From: Primulina eburnea
Taxonomy: Eukaryota; Streptophyta; Magnoliopsida; Lamiales; Gesneriaceae
DNA: 64,000 nt
Assembly (NCBI RefSeq): GCF_022965805.1
Contig: NW_027331452.1
Coordinates: forward strand, 124,001 to 188,000
Direction: 5' to 3'
In this document: in pieces, positions 1 to 11,804 of the stretch
How the letters are laid out: every line of letters begins with the position of its first letter
How positions within the stretch are numbered: position 1 is the first letter of the stretch
Position numbers and translations under genes: made by a program
The notes under the pieces: model-generated
Told to the model about the DNA's origin: nothing
What the model saw: the letters and a program-made list of their open reading frames with translations, nothing else
The model's database searches: none

Positions 1-90
1 TTCTTTTCTAGTCCAATAAAATACATCTACAATCATCTTAATTATCAACAAATCCATCTGATTATGATAACTAAATCTTCGAGCCTTACA
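1..90 (-). repeat. 3' LTR of gypsy element A, inner terminal 90 bases only
   Basis: Matches 6824-6913, the outer end of the other LTR of the same element, with one difference seen by eye. On the minus strand it begins TGTAAGGCTCGAAG directly after the polypurine tract. The rest lies left of the window. Confidence 0.93.
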
Positions 91-127
91 TTTCTCCCCC
101 TCTAAGAAATGATTTCGTCCTCGAAAT
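91..127 (-). other. Polypurine tract and adjacent dyad of element A
   Basis: On the minus strand the purine run AGAGGGGGAGAAA abuts the LTR start and is the expected primer site for plus-strand DNA synthesis. Just upstream, at 112-127, ATTTCG-AGGA-CGAAAT is a perfect dyad (6-bp arms, 4-base centre). The same arrangement, with different arm bases, precedes the tract in C, E, F and G2b. Confidence 0.85.
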
Positions 128-189
128 TGTAGATGATCAATTAAAGTACAACAAGATGCAATACAAGCAAAAGTAAACAATTACATACA

Positions 190-3100
190 TCATGTAAATA
201 ACTCGGGATATCTTTGTCTCATGATTATCTCTGTCTCCCAAGTCGCTTCCTCAACGCCATGACGACTCCACTGAACTTTAACAAGTGGAATATTCTTCGT
301 TCTGAGCTTCTTTTCTTTCCGATCAAGAATCAGTATCGGTTGTTCCACATAGCTCAATGTCTGATCAAGTTCAGCTTCGTCAAGTTGAATTACATGAGAA
401 ATTTCTGGCATATATCTTCGTAACATCGATACATGAAACACGTCATGTATTCCGGATAGAGAAGGAGGAAGTGCAAGTCGATAAGCTCGATCGCCAATCT
501 TCTCAAGAATCTCGTAAGGACCAATGTATCGAGGATATAGTTTCCCGCGTTTGCCAAATCTTACAACGCCTCTGAAAGGGGAAATCTTTAAGAATACTCT
601 ATCTCCGGCCTCGAATACTAACGGTCTACGTCTGATATTGGCGTACTTTGCTTGTCGATCTTGTGCTGTCTTCATCCTCTTCTGAATGAGTTTCACCTTC
701 TCTGTCATGTCACGAATCATATCTGGCCCAAGTTCCGGTACCTCTGAGACGTCATCCCAGTATAGCGGAGATCTGCACTTCTTACCATATAAAGCTTCAA
801 ACGGTGCCATCTCAATGCTCGTCTGATAGCTATTATTGTAAGAGAATTCGCAAAGAGGTAGGGAATCTTGCCAACTAATGCCAAAATCTAGCACAACGGC
901 TCTCAACATATCCTCTAGAGTCTGGATAGTCAGTTCTGACTGTCTGTCTGTCTGAGGATGATAAGCAGTACTCAGGTGTAATGTCGTACCTAGAGCCTGC
1001 TGTAAGCTGTGCCAAAAGTGAGAAGTGAATCGTGGATCACGATCTGATACGATATACTTTGGCACTCCATGCAATCTGACTACCTCTCGAATATATATCT
1101 CCGCCATCTGATCTTGTCTATACGTCATTCTGTATGGAATGAAACAAGCAGATTTGGTTAATCTATCAATAATTACCCAAATCGCATCACAGCCTCGGGA
1201 TGATCGAGGTAACTTCGTCACGAAATCCATGGAAATGTGGACCCATTTCCATTCTGGAATAGATAAACTCTGAAGTAAACCTCCCGGCTTCTTTCTTTCC
1301 GCTTTTACCTGTTGGCAGTTCAAACACTTAGACACATATTCTGCGATGTCTGACTTCATCTGTTTCCACCAGAACTGTGTCTTCAGATCATTATACATCT
1401 TCCTGCCACCAGGATGAATGCTGAACCGACTACAATGTGCCTCAGACATAATCTGATGCTTCAAATCTGAAATATCTGGCACAACAAGACGGTTATTGAC
1501 GTACAATACATGATCACGTACCTGATATTCTGATACATGTCCTGCTCTGACCATCTGAATCGATCTTTGTACATTGTGATCGGTTCGTTGAGCTTCTTTA
1601 ATCCTCCTGATCAAGTCCGGCTCAATTTGAATAGCAGCAAGTCGTAGTGGCTTCTTATCTGTATCAAATGCTAATCCCGAGAAACAGCAATTTTCAACTA
1701 ACTTTGTAACACCTATCGTCGATAAGGACAAGGCACATACCTTTCGACTCAAGGCATCTGCTGCTGCGTTTGACTTCCCTGGATAATATTTGATTTCACA
1801 GTCAAAGTCTTTCAGAAGATCTAGCCATCTACACTGCCTCATATTCAGTTCTGATTGAGAAAATAGGTACTTTAAGCTCTTATGATCGGAAAATATCTCA
1901 AATTTTTATCCGTAGAGATAATGACGCCAAATCTTTAATGCAAATACGATAGCCGCCAATTCCAGATCGTGAATGGGGTATCGGATCTCGTGTGGCTTCA
2001 ATTGTCTCGAGGCGTATGCGACCACATGACCTTGTTGCATAAGAACACATCCCAAACCTCTGTGAGAGGCATCACAATATACAACGAAATCACCCGTACC
2101 TGAAGGTATCGTCAACACTGGAGCACTAGTTAGCCTTTTCTTCAGTTCTAGGAAGCTAGACTCGCACTCCTCTGACCAAACAAATGGTGCATTCTTTTGC
2201 GTCAATTGAGTTATTGGCTTGGCAATACTCCAGAAATCTTTGATAAATCTTCTGTAGTATCCGGCTAAGCCCATGAAACTGCATATTTCTGGTACAGAAG
2301 TCGGTCTCGACCAACTGATAACAGCTTCCACTTTACTTGGATCTACAGAAATACCATCTCCAGAAATGATATGTCCTAAGAAGACAACTCGATTCAACCA
2401 AAACTCACACTTTGACAATTTAGCATACAGTTGCTCGTTTCTCAACGTCTGCAAGACAATTCTGAGATGCTCTGCATGCTCATTTCTGTTCTTCGAATAC
2501 ACCAAAATATCATCGATGAAAACAATAACAAATTCATCAAAATATCTCTGAAATACTTGGTTCATCAAACCCATAAATACCGCAGGAGCATTGGTTAAAC
2601 CAAAAGGCATGACAATAAATTCGTAATGTCCATACCTGGTTCGAAATGCTGTCTTTGGTATGTCTATATCTCGAACTCTAAGCTGATGATACCCAGAACG
2701 CAAATCAATCTTCGAATACACGGAGGATCCCTGCAACTGATCAAATAAATCATCAATCCTAGGCAAAGGATATTTATTCTTGATCGTTGCCTTGTTCAGT
2801 TGCCTGTAATCAATACATAAACGCATCGAACCATCTTTCTTTCGCACAAATAGCACCGGAGCGTCCCAAGGAGATACACTAGGTCTGATATACCCCTTGG
2901 CTAGAAGATCTTCTAATTGTGCTTTCAATTCTTTTAGCTCAATAGGTGCCATCCTATACAGAGCTCTTGAAATAGGAACGGTACCTGGTATAAGTTCAAT
3001 GCTAAAATCTACCTCTCGAACCGGAGGTAATCCTGGGATCTCATCTGGAAAAATATCTGGAAATTTCCGCACTACTGGCAGATCTGCCAATGCCGGGCTC

Positions 3101-4725
3101 GACTTCTGCATATCTACAGCATAAATAAAGAAACCATTCGCTCCTTTCTATAACAATCTGTTCATAGTAAGAGCCGAAATCAAGGGAATCCGAGATCTGG
3201 AACCCTTCCCGTAGAATTTCCACTCGTCTGTCATCTCGGGTCTGAATCTGACAATCTTGTGGAAACAATCCACGGTAGCTCTGTACTTCGTTAGCATATC
3301 AATACCGACTATACAATCAAAATCAGCTAGACCCAATACTATACAATCTAGGTCAATCTCATGTCCTTCAAACTGTAGAATGCAATGTCTAATCGTAGTT
3401 ACAGATATCAATCCACTTCCCAACGGAGAATTAATAGATACAACATCTAGCAAAGACTCAACAGGCAAGGAATGCAACAATGCAAATCGCTCTGAAATGA
3501 ATGTATGCGATGCACCTGTATCTATCAAGATATAAGCAGGATAACCATAAAGGAGACAATTACCTGCTATAACATCATCTGGTGCATCTTGTGCTTGCTC
3601 TTTGGTCAATGCAAACACTTGGGCCTGTTGCCTCGGAGGTTGACTCACCGTCTGACTACCTCGGCCTCTGGGTGGAGTCGGTGCTGGGGGAGGCTGAAAG
3701 GAGTGAACCAATGATGCCTGCCGCTCAAACTGAGGTACTGAACCGGATGCTCTTCCACTCTGGGCTGGCTGTACACTCCTCTGGGGACAGACTTTGGCAA
3801 AATGCCCCGGTTGCCTACAAATGTTACATCGACCCGTAACTCCCTGGCACTGTTCAGTCGCATGCCTACCTCCACAAGAATTACAGTAGACACCTGAAGT
3901 CCTTGAACTTTGATCAAAACCCGTCTGTCTTGATCCGCTGGAGCTAGACGAACTGCTCCCAGGTCGCTTAAACTGTTTCCCCTTCGCCTTCAGCTGTTCC
4001 TTTCTGCCACTACTACTACCACCACTTTCAAATCTTGGAGGAGGAACTTGGAAGGGAGGTAGTGGCGGTCTTGGCACAGGAGCAACATATGGAGCACTCC
4101 GTTGCCTAAGCAATCCTGCTTCAGCTCCTTTGGAACGATTCAATGCATCCGAGAAATTATCGGGTCTCCCAGTATTGACCAACGTAAAGATATCTGGATT
4201 CAGGCCATTTATAAACTGATCTGCCATGGCCTCATCATTCCCTGAAACATGGGGTGCAAAACGAAGCAAAGAGGAAAATTTGTCAACGTACTCTTCAATG
4301 TTCAATTGCTCTTGCCTCAAGTTTGCGAATTCGGCGCCTTTATCTTTACGGTAGGAGATGGGAAAGAAACGCTGATAGAACTCCGTCTTGAATAACTTCC
4401 AAGTAATCTCGGTACCCCACTGCTCTAAAGCTCTCCTAATGTTCAACCACCAATTCTTGGCTATATCTTGCAATTGATGGCCAATTAGCTTTATTCTCTT
4501 CTCGTCACTATACTCCAAAGAGTCGAATAACATTTCAATGTCCTCAAGCCAACTCTCGCACTCGATGAAATTCTCGGTACCTTTTAATGTGGGAGGTCGA
4601 AAGGATTGGAATCGCTTCAGCAACGTCTCCATAGGGGTCGCCGTAACATCCATAGGATCTCCGGATGTGCTCCCCTGTTCTGGCGCTGCTGGTCGTAGAG
4701 GTACGGCTGCTCTTCTAGGAGGCAT
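190..4725 (-). pseudogene. gag-pol: Element A gag-pol polyprotein, full length with two in-frame stops
   Basis: This is one reading frame of 1511 codons encoding the capsid, protease, reverse transcriptase, RNase H and integrase of a chromovirus-type Ty3/gypsy element. In order: a gag domain, two zinc knuckles (C-X2-C-X3-H-X4-C then C-X2-C-X4-H-X4-C), protease DTGA, RT with FIDD, RNase H, integrase HHCC zinc site and D,D-35-E, then a chromodomain-like C-terminus ending in RYPELFT. Stops interrupt it at 3148-3150 (CAG to TAG compared with E) and just left of 1906 (GGCGAG in E is GGATAA here). All three open pieces share one frame, so there is no frameshift. Residues flanking the catalytic Glu are altered (TDRQSEL in place of TDGQSER). 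The start is the MPPRR methionine shared by C, F and H. It is not translatable as it stands. Confidence 0.95.
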
Positions 4726-4963
4726 ATCTAATAAACCAACGGATTAGTAGACAAAATATATAACTGTCTCAGCCATCCTCTAGTCAGTTACCTCTGATCT
4801 AGAATCAGTTCTGATTCAGTATTAACCAATACATGCTGTAATCATTCAAATAACAACAATATGTAATAAGGAAAGCAATAATCATGCTAGCACATCATAA
4901 GCAAGGAAGAAGACTCGATCTACCCCGCTCATTCTATCCTATCTTAGTCTAAAGGAACTATCG

Positions 4964-4975
4964 GCTCTGATACCA
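4964..4975 (-). other. Primer binding site of element A (tRNA-iMet)
   Basis: The minus strand reads TGGTATCAGAGC, complementary to the 3' end of plant initiator tRNA-Met. It lies five bases inside the 5' LTR. The 238 bases between it and the gag start hold no other signal I can name. Confidence 0.92.
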
Positions 4976-6448
4976 CCTGTTTTGGGACCCGGGCTCTAAT
5001 TCTTTTTCTTGGGATTAAATGGATCATTATTCTAAAACGTGGGTCAATTTTTCGCTTTTACATTTAATCAAATGTAATTAAATAAGTAACAATCTTTATT
5101 TCATTTACAACATACAAACATAATATACATGTCTTATTCTGTATGTTCTCAACTAACCAGTATTAAACGACAGTACATAATAAAAGACAACTACTGGTCC
5201 ATCTGCTACGCCCGTGATCTCCACGCTAACACGATCATCTCTGTCTCGACCCAGATCCTGCCCCACCTGTTGTTATGCACACATACAGACATAACAACAG
5301 CCGGAAAACCGCTGAGAACAAATCCCAGTATAAACATGTATACATGCAATAAAACAATCTAAAACATGAAACAAGCTAATATGAATGTCATTCATATATA
5401 ATCATGCAATGCGAGTCTAATCATGTCTAGATGCGACTCGACTAGAACTCTAGGGATCCCGTTGTGAATAAGACGTCACTGACTGTCACCTACCCTATCA
5501 ATCGTGGTGCTGTACGTCTTATTCCTAGATTTCGGCCTGATCTGTATCCACGTCTACAAAGGGGCGGTGATCTTCCCCTGAGCTGAGATATCGCCGAACA
5601 TCTAGTAGTCTGCCTGATCTCCAGACTGCCCTATCTTAATGCATGAATACAAAATCTGTAAACAAGCATAATGCAATGCTACATGATCTGTAAACAAAGC
5701 ATAGCAAGATCTGCATACAAGTTCTATAAACAAATCTATAAACAATCATAATCATATCTAGATATAAACAATAAAACAAGTATGTGATTTTGGTTGGGAA
5801 ACTCAAATGTGATCTCATTTGAGTCGTGATTCCCCAAACAAAACATGTACTATACCTTTCGTCGCACAATCGCTGTCACAGTCGTCCAGCGAATCTGAAA
5901 TGGAAATGTTGATACACAATCTATCAATCTTTAATCTAATCAACACCTATCCAAGTCAATACTTGATTTCGGTACAATTTGACGGCATAACGACGTAATT
6001 CTCGATACCGATCAATCAAATTCTCAACACATATCAACACTATCTCATTCTATATCATTCTCATTCATCATCCACTACAATATTCATCCAAAACACAATA
6101 ATTCTATCCCAACAATTCATAAACCATACTGAAATTCATAGGAAATGCATATGTTATCCTTTCTTTGATCCGTTTACAAATATATCATGCTCAATATGCC
6201 AAGAACACAATATAACTATCATATTCTCATTTTCCAAACATCTGAATTTCGAAACTTGTTGAAATTACATAAAACTTACATCACTTTGTAGCCAATACCG
6301 AGAGGATCTCAAAACCGAAATCGGATTTGAATTTGGATGCTTAAATCTTACAAAAGCAAACTTTGAAAGTGAAAGAGAATTTGGAAGCTTTCCTCCTCTG
6401 AATTCTCGGACCCTTCTGCTGAAACTGAAGCAAGAATCGAGACAATTC

Positions 6449-6456
6449 TATATATA
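6449..6456 (-). promoter_or_regulatory. TATA box of element A LTR
   Basis: The minus strand reads GTATATATAG, about 50 bases downstream of the dyad array. It is the best core-promoter candidate in this LTR. Confidence 0.6.
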
Positions 6457-6502
6457 CTTTGCATGATTTGATACACATGGCTCATCCTTTGAAGCACACG
6501 TC

Positions 6503-6764
6503 TCGCGCATATGCGCGGCATTACTCGCGCATGTGCGCGAGACCTACTGTCTCGGCAGATTTAACACTCGCGCATATGCGCCACTCAACTCGCGCATATG
6601 CGCCCATGTTTCTGGACGCTCCGCGCATATGCGCCACTACTCTCGCGCATATGCGCCAATGCTACTGGAGGTATCGCGCATATGCGCGCATTGTCTCGCG
6701 CATGTGCGCCGAGGCTACTGGAATTTACGCGCATGTGCGCGCATCTCTTCGCGCATGTGCGCTG
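6503..6764 (-). promoter_or_regulatory. U3 dyad array, CGCGCATATGCGCG type, about 10 copies
   Basis: About ten copies of a near-palindrome with arms CGCGC/GCGCG and centre ATAT or ATGT are spaced irregularly over 260 bases. They sit where the other gypsy LTRs carry ACCGCACCCGCGGT arrays, immediately upstream of the TATA box. Some copies have one mismatched outer pair, but the inner GCGC-ATRT-GCGC is nearly invariant. Confidence 0.85.
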
Positions 6765-6913
6765 GAGCTTCGACCTTACACATTATTTTGATTGTCTTTC
6801 ACATCTTTATTGTACATTTTCCTTTCTTTTCTAGTCCAATAAAATACTTCTACAATCATCTTAATTATCAACAAATCCATCTGATTATGATAACTAAATC
6901 TTCGAGCCTTACA

Positions 6914-7401
6914 TCAAGGGTCGGCTCTATCTTGTTCATGTTGAAGTTCACCACATAAGGATCAAATGAGCTAGGCAATGATAACAGCAACACGTCGGTG
7001 GTCAACTTCGAAGGCAAGATCATATCCATTCCAACGAGCTTATCCACGAGCCCAATCAACTTCAGGCCATGCTCATGGACCGAGGCCCCATCTCGCATGC
7101 GCATAGTGATCAGCTCCTTGACGGTAGCATGCCTAAGAGGCCGAGTTTGCTCCCCAAAGAGCTCTTTGAGGTGCTTATGAATGTCAGCAGCATTCTTTGC
7201 ATCCTCAAAACGCCTCTGCAGCTCATCATTCATAGAAGTCAGCATATAACACCTGGATATCAAGTCATGGTCACACCATTCCTTGTAAGCCTGCAATTTC
7301 TCAAGATTGCAGTCAGTCGGAGCCTCAACAGGGGGCGACTCAGTCAGTGTATATGCTACCCTTTCCGAATTCAAGACGATTTTTTTAGGTTTCTTAGCCA
7401 A
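6914..7401 (-). pseudogene. gag: Ty1/copia gag, N-terminal part, cut by element A
   Basis: About 162 codons from ATG at 7401 encode a copia-type gag N-terminus (UBN2 / gag-polypeptide-of-copia family). Family features include CDHDLISRCYMLTSM near the middle, then ELFGEQTRPLRHATVKELITMRM and the stretch near the break that includes LPSSFDPYVVNFNMNK. Such proteins form the particle that packages the element RNA. The frame is open to 6914, where the terminus of gypsy element A interrupts it; the rest of this copia element must lie left of the window. The apparent C-terminal residues past 6914 would be LTR translation and are not gag. The five bases 6914-6918 (tcaag) should be repeated at the far end of A if this is a clean insertion. 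Confidence 0.85.
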
Positions 7402-9231
7402 GTGAGGTAATTAGGTCCAGTTAATATGTGTTTGTCGAGTATTACAGATATCGGATTGCGCATCGAAGACATTTTCAATTTGTACTGAAAAGTAAAACAG
7501 ATAAATGTTGATGACTATTTTAAAATATTTAGTAAGATATGAAGTTTGGACTTTTACTTCATAAATATTTGCTCCCACTGTTTTGACATCTTTCACTACC
7601 CTCTAGTGAAAACGGGAAACTCCTTTCCTCAGTAGTTACGTAAGGTCCAATTAGCGAATTATGATCCCAAATAATATCAGCCAACCACAATTCCTAAAAG
7701 GTAGTTTCCAATTGCATCACAATGCAACCCTCTACGTAAACTTTTGTCTCACGTTTGATTAGGACCCAATAATATGACGTCGTTCATCTTCACGTGTCAA
7801 GCCTTACCCATCGATGTTGAACCTTAATGGACGGTCGCCAAGAGTTCCCTCAATAATATGAGCCGAAGTCATGGGAGTTCCACGTAGTTCACATCACCAT
7901 GTCAAATGGATGTCTCAGCTTTCCGGTACTAAGGGCCCCCCCAATAATATGAGCCGAGCCCCGAGTACGGGTAGCGATTCGTCATGCACCCATTTGTCGA
8001 TGGAAGACATGGAAATTATAAACAAATTTAAAATTCCCCTTTTCGAGCTTGATATTAATTTTGAATCTTATTCAAAATGAGGGTTTTTAATTTTGAAAGG
8101 TCTCATCATTAATTTTATTTTAAAAGCTCGCCATGTTTGATCGTATGTTTGCCGGATTCATGCAACTTTGTTAATTATCATAATAATAACGCACATACTC
8201 ATTATTTATAACATATCATGCATATATTATAAACAGTAAACAAACAAGGATGATCAATCGCCCCAATACTAATGGACCGTGTGAGCTAAACACGGGCCTA
8301 GGTCCAATCCTAGGGTAAATGCGTGGGATGCAAATGCAACTATTACATTAGCTTCCAATATTTACATGTCTTCGATCTTCATAATCATCATGGCCACCAT
8401 CTTCCAATCTTGATCATCCACTATACTAATATTTACAAATAAATATCCATGGCAAATAGGGATACATCTCATGGGGTGGGAACGGGCCATAAACCAAGCC
8501 CACTTTATAAATTGATAATTATTACAATCATTCAATACAAAATATCCTAGCATACACCTAGCAAATTGGGCTTGGACTTTTGATCATCTTTCATGCATAA
8601 TATCACATATCATGCACCATCAATTAATTATCACAATAATTAATTGATCCAATATTATATATCTTGATTCAATCACTAACCGCCACGATTATAAACTAAA
8701 TTAACAAAGTATACAAACAGCTTTGTCTACTTTCAAATTAATTTATTTATAACCGAATTTCTTGTAAATCACCATTTACTAAAAATAATTAAAGTCCAAC
8801 TTAAATTATTTATTTATTGAGAAAAATTTGCAACTTTTGTCATTTTAAACTTAAGGGCCCAAAAACTTATTTTTCACCAAAAACATTTTGGCCCATTTAA
8901 AATCACAAACATGTTAGCCATCCAATGGCCCAACAACTCAAGGCCCATGACACTTTGATATTCCAAAACACTTTTGGAAACCCTAGCCGTCATCGCCGTC
9001 GCCGGAGCTCCGTCGCCGGATTCCGGCCAACTTACCAAAATTTTTTTTTTTTTAAACAAGGGGCTGTTCGGGCAGCCCAGCTGCCCGAAACGGGCAGCCC
9101 CTCGGGCAGCAACATGCTGCCCGAAATCCCCATCTTCAAGCCTTGATTTCGTTGCAAAATTTTGTTCTCATGCGGTTAGAAATCAATCTCAATATAATAT
9201 CTTGTAGTTGCTACACAAAATCGTAACCATA
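7402..9231 (-). other. Untranslated leader of the copia element (about 1.8 kb)
   Basis: The sequence between the primer site and the gag ATG has no supported ORF. It is AT-rich in 8080-8900 and has a repeated CCAATAATATGA-type phrase near 7767, 7850 and 7940. A poly-T run is at about 9040-9053 and two strong hairpins at 9067-9124. The leader is long for a copia element. Whether part of it is a separate older insertion cannot be told from here. Confidence 0.6.
9067..9124 (-). other. Two adjacent perfect hairpins in the copia leader
   Basis: 9067-9089 is a 10-bp perfect inverted repeat, arms TTCGGGCAGC/GCTGCCCGAA round 3 bases. 9102-9124 is a second, arms TCGGGCAGCA/TGCTGCCCGA round 3 bases. 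They share the CGGGCAGC core and lie 100-170 bases downstream of the PBS in the sense direction, where packaging or dimerisation stems of retroelement RNAs often lie. That role is inference. Confidence 0.8.
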
Positions 9232-9243
9232 GCTCGGATACCA
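9232..9243 (-). other. Primer binding site of the copia element (degenerate tRNA-iMet)
   Basis: The minus strand reads TGGTATCCGAGC, one base off the iMet complement, two bases inside the LTR. Confidence 0.75.
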
Positions 9244-9930
9244 CTTGAAAGCGGATCGGTTACGGTGACCGGAAGCGCAACGGAAGTTTAAAATTTCGAA
9301 TTTTAAGGGAAAAATTTTCGGCCACCATCAAATAATTGTGTAGCAAATACAACAAACACCAAATATCATACATAGGGTGTTAGAAATAGTTTTACCTATC
9401 AACCTCTGGAGGTTGATGAATGGCTCCAACTAAGGTGTAAACACCTTAGCTCTTGAAGGTAGACAATCTACAAGCTTCACCTTTCTTTTGGACTCCTTTC
9501 TTCCAATCAAGCCCACCACCAACTAGGTAGATCCACCTTACACTTGCACTAAAAAATGTATGGCATTTTTCTTTGAGAAGTGAGTGTTTTTCTTCAACAA
9601 TTGAAGAACACAAAATGAGGGAAAATTGGAGAGAATCCCCTTGAGAAATTTCGGCCATGCTCTTGTCAAGACAAGGGAGAATGAGTTGTCTTGGACTTGC
9701 AAAAAGCAAAAGACAAAAGTAGCATGCCAAGCCTTGGAGATTGAAAAAGTTGTCTCCCAACCCTTCACCTCCCATGCATGCATATTATATGGTTTTTAAT
9801 CAAATTAAAAACCTTGGACTAAATTTAATCATCTCAAACATATTTGAGACTAATTAAATATTACTTGAATTTACCCAAGTCCTACTAGTTAAATATTTAT
9901 TTAATTGAGCTCTACAAGACTCAATATTAT

Positions 9931-10022
9931 TTAATTAATTCAACACTTGAATTAATTTAATTATTTGGACTCTACTAGGTCCATTAGTGTTTAATTAATT
10001 CAACACTTGAATTAATTTAATT
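9931..10022. repeat. 60-bp-period duplication in the copia LTR
   Basis: A 32-base AT-rich block starting TTAATTAATTCAACACTTGA occurs at 9931-9962 and again at 9991-10022. The bases between the copies are diverged. Confidence 0.85.
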
Positions 10023-10125
10023 TAGTCCATAATAATGTTTATGAAAATCACAATTTTCAAATACATTATTTATTTGGCCAACCTTTTAATTTTAGGAACA
10101 CTTCCTCAAATTAAAAGTTACATTC

Positions 10126-10279
10126 TCTCATAGAAGTCAAACTTCTATTTTTCCTTTCGCCTATAAACTCATTTATAAGCCGTTCAACACATTGAACTAT
10201 TTTCTCTTTTATAGAAGTCACACTTCTAATTTTCCTTACGCTTATAAACTCCTTTATAAGCCGTTCAACACATTGAACT
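10126..10279. repeat. About 81-bp-period duplication in the copia LTR
   Basis: A block of about 72 bases (from ATAGAAGTCA to ACACATTGAACT) is present at 10126-10198 and, with several substitutions, at 10208-10279. Confidence 0.85.
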
Positions 10280-11398
10280 TATTTTACTTCTCAACGGGAT
10301 CTACAAATCTAGTACTTGTGTGGCCCTCAATGGTTCATTGATACAACTAGCCGTGGGTTCACATCTCCATGTGATTCGGACTAAACATGTCCTTATATGA
10401 GCATACCCCAATTGCTCCATTCTTATTTATCAACTCCTTGATAATAAGAACGTCAGAACTCAAGTCTGATAGTACCCAACCAATCATGTTAAACGCCTAG
10501 CAGCATCGCTTACATGATTCCCTAGGTATCAAATGATAGTGCCTGCAAGAACCATTCTATTATGGTTTGCGTACAGTACGGTCCCTTTAACTCATATATC
10601 CCGACCGATTCGACAACCATTGGTTTATCGAGAGTTGTCAATGAATCGATACTATGTGTCATGTCGTAGTTGCATCGATGGTGTAATCTATGAAACCCCT
10701 TTCATAATTACAACCATACTCTGGCCAGAGATTTCAAACTACATATACATGAAACCACATAGGATATCCATACCCGTAGGTAAGCGGTGAATCCCCGACT
10801 ACAATGCATCGACTCCTATATGTTTCGACATAACACCCAACATTGCCACCTGATGACCCCTTGAGAGTCGGTAAACAAGTCAAAGTGAAACGCTAGCACA
10901 TAGAGTCTCAATGTTGTCCCGGTTCATAAGGACTAATGGTGTACAACCATAAACTAGGACTTTTCCACTCGATAAGTGAGAACCACTTGGAAAGTCTTTT
11001 AATGGAGGGTTGTTCAGTGCACTCTACCAGGAGCACCTATCTGCATGCTCGGACATCACAATGTCCCCTACCAATGAAACATGGTACTCACATCGCAGAT
11101 ACTAGTCTCTAACTCGAGCGGCCTATATCCTTCTTAGTGGCGGCTGAATCGACTAGGAACCGTTTAGAATATACAGTATTACAAATATGAGTTTCATGAT
11201 ACTCATCATATGAGCATCTCATATTCTTTCTACTATTTGTATATTCAAGGGCTTTATCTATGCAACTAGCATGGGTATACAGATAAAGATGTGCCAAAAT
11301 AATAATATCAAATATTACTAAAACAAAGATTGCTTATACATTGAGTTTCATTGTGAACACTCGGCCAACACTTGGCTCGACGGGCACCTACTCTAACA

Positions 11399-11804
11399 AC
11401 ACAGTCGCAAAGAACCATCCTTCTTCTTGACAAAAAGAACCGGAGCTCCCCAAGGCGAAGAACTCGGACGAATGAAACCCTTATCTAGAAGATCCTGCAA
11501 CTGCGCCTTCAACTCCTTCATCTCAGCAGGAGCCATCCGGTACGGAGCCTTAGAGCTAGGAACCGTACCAGGAGCTAGATCGATAACGAACTCAACATCT
11601 CTGTCCGGCGGCAAACCCGGAACATCATCCTCAAACACATCAGCAAACTCCCTCACAACATCAATATCATCTATATTCAACTTAACCATACCATCGACAT
11701 CCACAATAGAAGCAAGAAACCCATCGCAACCTCTACACAGCAATCTCTCAGCCTCAAGACAAGAAATAAAAGGAAGGACCAGCGAAGTACCTGAGCTGGC
11801 GAGA
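11399..11804 (-). pseudogene. gag-pol: G2a gag-pol segment: protease/RT linker and start of RT
   Basis: About 135 codons, closely matching the G2b polyprotein, from the region after protease to RT ([43 protein letters not shown]). It is cut at 11399 by the copia LTR and at 11804 by element C. If C plus one TSD copy is removed, the frame joins exactly to the gag-protease part at 20325-21714. The remainder of RT, RNase H and integrase must lie left of the window beyond the copia and A elements. The frame is open in this piece. Confidence 0.92.

Larger units (their letters stand above)
4981..6913 (-). repeat. 5' LTR of element A (about 1.93 kb)
   Basis: The boundaries are the PBS side at 4981 and the jump into copia gag at 6914. 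On the minus strand it starts TGTAAGGCTCGAAG; its inner end reads GGGTCCCAAA instead of the family GGGTCCCCACA, a terminal mutation. It contains in sense order a dyad array (6764-6503), TATA (6456-6449), a splice-donor-like GTAAGT (6279-6274), an acceptor-like CATTTCAG ending at 5895, an 11-bp inverted repeat (5466-5476 with 5514-5524) and a hairpin (5267-5300). From the splice acceptor inward it closely matches E, but its U3 array is different. Confidence 0.93.
9246..11398 (-). repeat. 5' LTR of the copia element (about 2.15 kb)
   Basis: On the minus strand it starts TGTTAGAGTAGGTGCCC at 11398 and ends CCGCTTTCA at 9246, a TG...CA structure. The PBS follows at its inner end and G2a pol coding sequence lies directly outside. 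It contains two internal tandem duplications (9931-10022 and 10126-10279). The partner LTR is outside the window. Confidence 0.85.

Noticed and set aside
6459..6958. ORFs with repeated RAYAP/RICAHV-like peptides
   Set aside because: They are translations of the CGCGCATATGCGC dyads in an LTR; all frames through the array stay open because the unit has no stop. No start context or homology.
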